The notes beneath the pieces are model-generated. The model was not told the origin of the DNA. It saw only the letters and a list, made by a program, of their open reading frames with translations, and made no database searches. Position numbers and translations under genes: made by a program. Below are positions 61,805 through 64,000 of a DNA stretch of 64,000 nucleotides, in pieces. Source of the DNA: Paraburkholderia ultramafica (lineage in GTDB: Bacteria; Pseudomonadota; Gammaproteobacteria; Burkholderiales; Burkholderiaceae); NCBI RefSeq assembly GCF_902859915.1, contig NZ_CADIKK010000002.1, positions 248,001 to 312,000 on the forward strand, in the 5' to 3' direction. Positions within the stretch are counted from its first letter, which is position 1; each line of letters begins with the position of its first letter.

Positions 61805-62809
61805 TCACGCGACCCATTCGGTTATCACTGGCGTGTCGCGCACCGGTGCCGACTCGCGTTCTTCGAAAGTCCGCTTGGTGCAGGTGGCGTCGAGACTGCC
61901 GCGGCCGCTCAGCAACGGGCAACGGTCGAACAGCTCCGCGATCCAGTCTACGAAAACACGGACTTTGGGCGACAGATGACGACTGTGCGGATAGACTGCG
62001 GAAATCGGCATCGGCAAAGGTTTCAGTTCCGGCAATACTTCCACCAGCTGACCCGAACGCAGATGCGGCAGCACCATGAAGAGCGCCGGCTGAATCAGGC
62101 CGAAGCCTTCCAGCCCGCAAGTCACGTAGGCGTCCGCGTCGTTCACCGACACGATGCTCTTCATTTTCACTTCGACTTCTTTGCCATCAAGCATGAAGGC
62201 CCAATCGATCGTACGGCCCGTGCGGCTCGAGAAGTAGTTAACTGCTTTGTGATTGTCCAGGTCTTCGAGCGACGCCGGCATGCCCGCGCGCGCGATGTAG
62301 TCCGGGGCCGCGCAGGTCACGCCCTCGAACAGACCGATCCGGCGCGCCACCAGCGAGGAATCCTGTAGCGCGCCGACCCGCACCACGCAATCCACGCCTT
62401 CCTGCAACAGATCGACCGGCCGGTCCGTCAGGCCGAGTTGCAGATCGATGTCCGGATAGCGCGTGTGGAATTCACACAGCGAAGGAATCACCAGCAGGCG
62501 GCCGATCGATCCCGGCATGTCGATACGCAGCTTCCCGTGCGGCTTTTTATTGCCGCTCTGAAAACTGGCTTCGGTCTCTTCGACGTCCGCGAGGATGCGC
62601 ACGCAGCGTTCGTAGTACGCCGCGCCGTCCGGCGTGAGCGACAAACGCCGCGTGGTCCGATGCATCAGACGCGTGCCGAGGAACGCTTCTAGGTTCTGAA
62701 TAATCGTGGTGACGGATGCGCGCGGCAGATCGAGCGTTTCCGCTGCGCGGGTAAAGCTGTTGGTGTCGACGACGCGCGTGAACACTTGCATGGCCTGAAG
62801 CCGGTCCAT
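61805..62809 (-). CDS. LysR-family regulator of the adjacent efflux locus (CeoR/BpeT-like)
   Basis: A 334-residue regulator with helix-turn-helix MDRLQAMQVFTRVVDTNSFT, RAAETLDLPRASVTTIIQNL, and an effector domain of the CrgA/PerR-like group (FDCVVRVG-type strand seen as VDCVVRVGALQDSSLVARRI). The C-terminus has about 35 extra residues. It is divergent from the lipase-like gene and the RND adaptor, the same layout as CeoR/BpeT regulators with llpE and CeoAB-OpcM or BpeEF-OprC efflux pumps. It probably activates the pump genes in response to a drug or aromatic signal. Confidence 0.8.
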   Translation of the reverse strand: MDRLQAMQVFTRVVDTNSFTRAAETLDLPRASVTTIIQNLEAFLGTRLMHRTTRRLSLTPDGAAYYERCVRILADVEETEASFQSGNKKPHGKLRIDMPGSIGRLLVIPSLCEFHTRYPDIDLQLGLTDRPVDLLQEGVDCVVRVGALQDSSLVARRIGLFEGVTCAAPDYIARAGMPASLEDLDNHKAVNYFSSRTGRTIDWAFMLDGKEVEVKMKSIVSVNDADAYVTCGLEGFGLIQPALFMVLPHLRSGQLVEVLPELKPLPMPISAVYPHSRHLSPKVRVFVDWIAELFDRCPLLSGRGSLDATCTKRTFEERESAPVRDTPVITEWVA

Positions 62810-62962
62810 TGCAAACCTCCAGAAAGGGGCAGGCGCACCAGGCGGGAATCGAATCCGCAGAGCAATCGCATTCGATTGTTCAGGGGCACCGAATTGTGTT
62901 GCCGGATTATAGGCATTTATTTAGGAGTCTGCCGAACCCACAATTCGCACCATTGAAGTTCT

Positions 62963-63838
62963 ATGCGCATCGCGCGGCTCGACATGGAAGCATTTAAACC
63001 GCCGTACTCCTTTGTGCCCGCCGACAGCGGCCCGGCAGAGGCCGACAGCACGGCACTCGACATCACTGATGTGCAGATCGAAGGGTACGCGCAGGACATC
63101 ACGTTGCGTTTGTACCGGCAGGCGAAAAAAACCGCATTGCCGGTACTGCTTTATTTCCACGGCGGCGGCTTTACGAAGGGCTCGATCGAGCAGGCCGATT
63201 TTGCCGCGCGTTATTTCGCAGAACACTTACCGGCACTGGTCGTGTCGGTGGGTTATTCGCTGGCGCCGCAGTTTCCGTTTCCCGCCGCGCCTGAAGATGC
63301 GCATCGCGCGGCGCTGTGGGTGCAAACGCGGGCACGCGCGTTCGGCGGCAATAGCAGGAAGGTCGGCGTGGCCGGCCACGATGCGGGCGGGCAGTTGGCC
63401 AACTGCCTCGCTTTCATCGCGCGGGACCGCGGCGATGTGCAGATCGCCGCGCAGGCGCTGTTCGGACCGATGCTCGATCCGAGCCTCACGCGTCTGGGCG
63501 ACGAAAAGCGTTTGGGTTCGGACATCACGGCGAAAGAGTGCGCGGCGTGTTATCGCGCGTATCTGCCGCAAGCGTCGCAACGCATGCACCCGTATGCCGC
63601 GCCGCTCGAATCGTCGCGGCTCGCGGGGCTGCCCGCCACGCTGATCGCGACCGCGCAAAACGACGTGCTGCATGTGGAAGCGGAGAAATACGCCAGCAGT
63701 CTGATCGACGCGGGTGTGCTGACTCAGGTGGTTCGCTACCCGAGCGCCTCGCACGCCGCGCTGGCCGATCATCCGCCCGCTTTACAGGAAGCGGTGCGAT
63801 TTTTTCAATGGCGCTTCGATGCGCGCGCCCATCGATAA
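62963..63838 (+). CDS. llpE: LlpE-like alpha/beta hydrolase preceding an RND efflux operon
   Basis: The 291-residue protein (or 284 from an internal ATG at 62984; no clear ribosome site for either) has the oxyanion-hole motif LLYFHGGGFTKGS and the partly conserved VGYSLAPQFPFPAAPED. The elbow that normally reads GDSAGG is GHDAGGQLANCL, so the nucleophile Ser is replaced by Asp140. The acid/His region TAQNDVLHVEAEKYA and ASHAALADH is present. LlpE-type genes are co-transcribed with CeoAB-OpcM/BpeEF-OprC pumps and are not needed for resistance. The missing Ser suggests altered or lost esterase activity. Confidence 0.8.
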   Translation: MRIARLDMEAFKPPYSFVPADSGPAEADSTALDITDVQIEGYAQDITLRLYRQAKKTALPVLLYFHGGGFTKGSIEQADFAARYFAEHLPALVVSVGYSLAPQFPFPAAPEDAHRAALWVQTRARAFGGNSRKVGVAGHDAGGQLANCLAFIARDRGDVQIAAQALFGPMLDPSLTRLGDEKRLGSDITAKECAACYRAYLPQASQRMHPYAAPLESSRLAGLPATLIATAQNDVLHVEAEKYASSLIDAGVLTQVVRYPSASHAALADHPPALQEAVRFFQWRFDARAHR

Positions 63839-63872
63839 ACAGAAATTTAATCAGCGATACCGGGAGCTTCTC

Positions 63873-64000
63873 ATGACTATCCTTCCTCTTTCCCGCCGCC
63901 GCGTGGCGATTGCCGCGCTAGTGGTCCTCGTCGTGGCTGGGCTCGGCACGTTCGGCGCGATTCGCGTGGATGCGAGCTCGCCCGCCGCGCCGACCATCGT
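63873..64000 (+). CDS. RND efflux periplasmic adaptor (partial, cut by window end)
   Basis: The ATG at 63873 has GGGAG upstream and lies 34 bases after the llpE stop. The first 43 residues are MTILPLSRRRVAIAALVVLV, then VAGLGTFGAIRVDASSPAAP, an N-terminal membrane anchor with an Ala/Pro-rich linker as in MexE/CeoA-type adaptors. The rest lies outside the window. The call depends mainly on the neighbouring LysR and llpE genes. Confidence 0.6.
   Translation, partial: MTILPLSRRRVAIAALVVLVVAGLGTFGAIRVDASSPAAPTI

Overview
The window looks like a chromosome segment from the order Burkholderiales, most likely Paraburkholderia or a close relative. The evidence is high GC, dense coding and several gene neighbourhoods typical of that group: DUF4148 exported proteins, H-NS proteins with histone H1-like tails, the DUF3348/DUF802/OmpA/DUF2894 cluster, an mctP-type permease beside a two-component pair, and a LysR/llpE/RND-adaptor block at the right end. 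I see no rRNA, tRNA, CRISPR array, insertion sequence or prophage.

Layout. 1-5.2 kb: small envelope proteins, an H-NS-like nucleoid protein, an internally deleted cardiolipin synthase, a BON protein and a PAS protein. 5.3-9.7 kb: an oxalate module (oxlT-like transporter, oxc, frc). 10.8-14.9 kb: a sensor kinase/regulator pair divergent from a DUF3311 protein and a monocarboxylate permease, with a strong inverted repeat between them. 14.9-17.5 kb: a three-gene deletion chimera, a D-amino-acid dehydrogenase-like enzyme and a LysR stub. 17.6-21.8 kb: a tightly packed four-gene cluster whose two central proteins have the architecture of ZorA and ZorB, the ion-driven motor of Zorya antiphage systems. 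21.8-24.4 kb: more gene debris around an NhaR-like regulator and a TerB-like gene. 24.5-29.8 kb: a HAD phosphatase, an orphan response regulator, an esterase and a thioesterase. 30.2-36.8 kb: a complete uptake and oxidation cluster (porin, MFS, Rieske oxygenase, its reductase, an SDR) with a divergent IclR regulator. 37.2-42.9 kb: exported MsrA and MsrB around a DipZ-like thiol-disulfide protein, divergent from an OmpR/kinase pair. 43.0-47.5 kb: gabTD with divergent gabR. 47.6-50.4 kb: phnCDE. 50.7-61.0 kb: a carboxypeptidase-like protein, a hydrolase, the large NAD-glutamate dehydrogenase, a CDF transporter, an aldo/keto reductase and a purine nucleoside permease. 61.3-64 kb: a DUF4148 protein and the start of a CeoAB/BpeEF-type efflux locus.

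Two themes stand out. The first is the ZorAB-like cluster at 17.6-21.8 kb, the best candidate for an unusual system. Its MotA-like protein has four membrane segments and a helical tail of about 500 residues. Its partner has a MotB-like membrane segment with a conserved Asp and an OmpA peptidoglycan-binding domain. DUF3348 and DUF2894 proteins flank the pair. The second is a recurring pattern of gene remnants and deletion fusions (cls, AKR/TonB receptor/piuC, LysR, terC/zf-TFIIB, FAD oxidase, DUF2269, MmgE/PrpD, porin), set among intact genes. This suggests a genome losing accessory functions by many local deletions.
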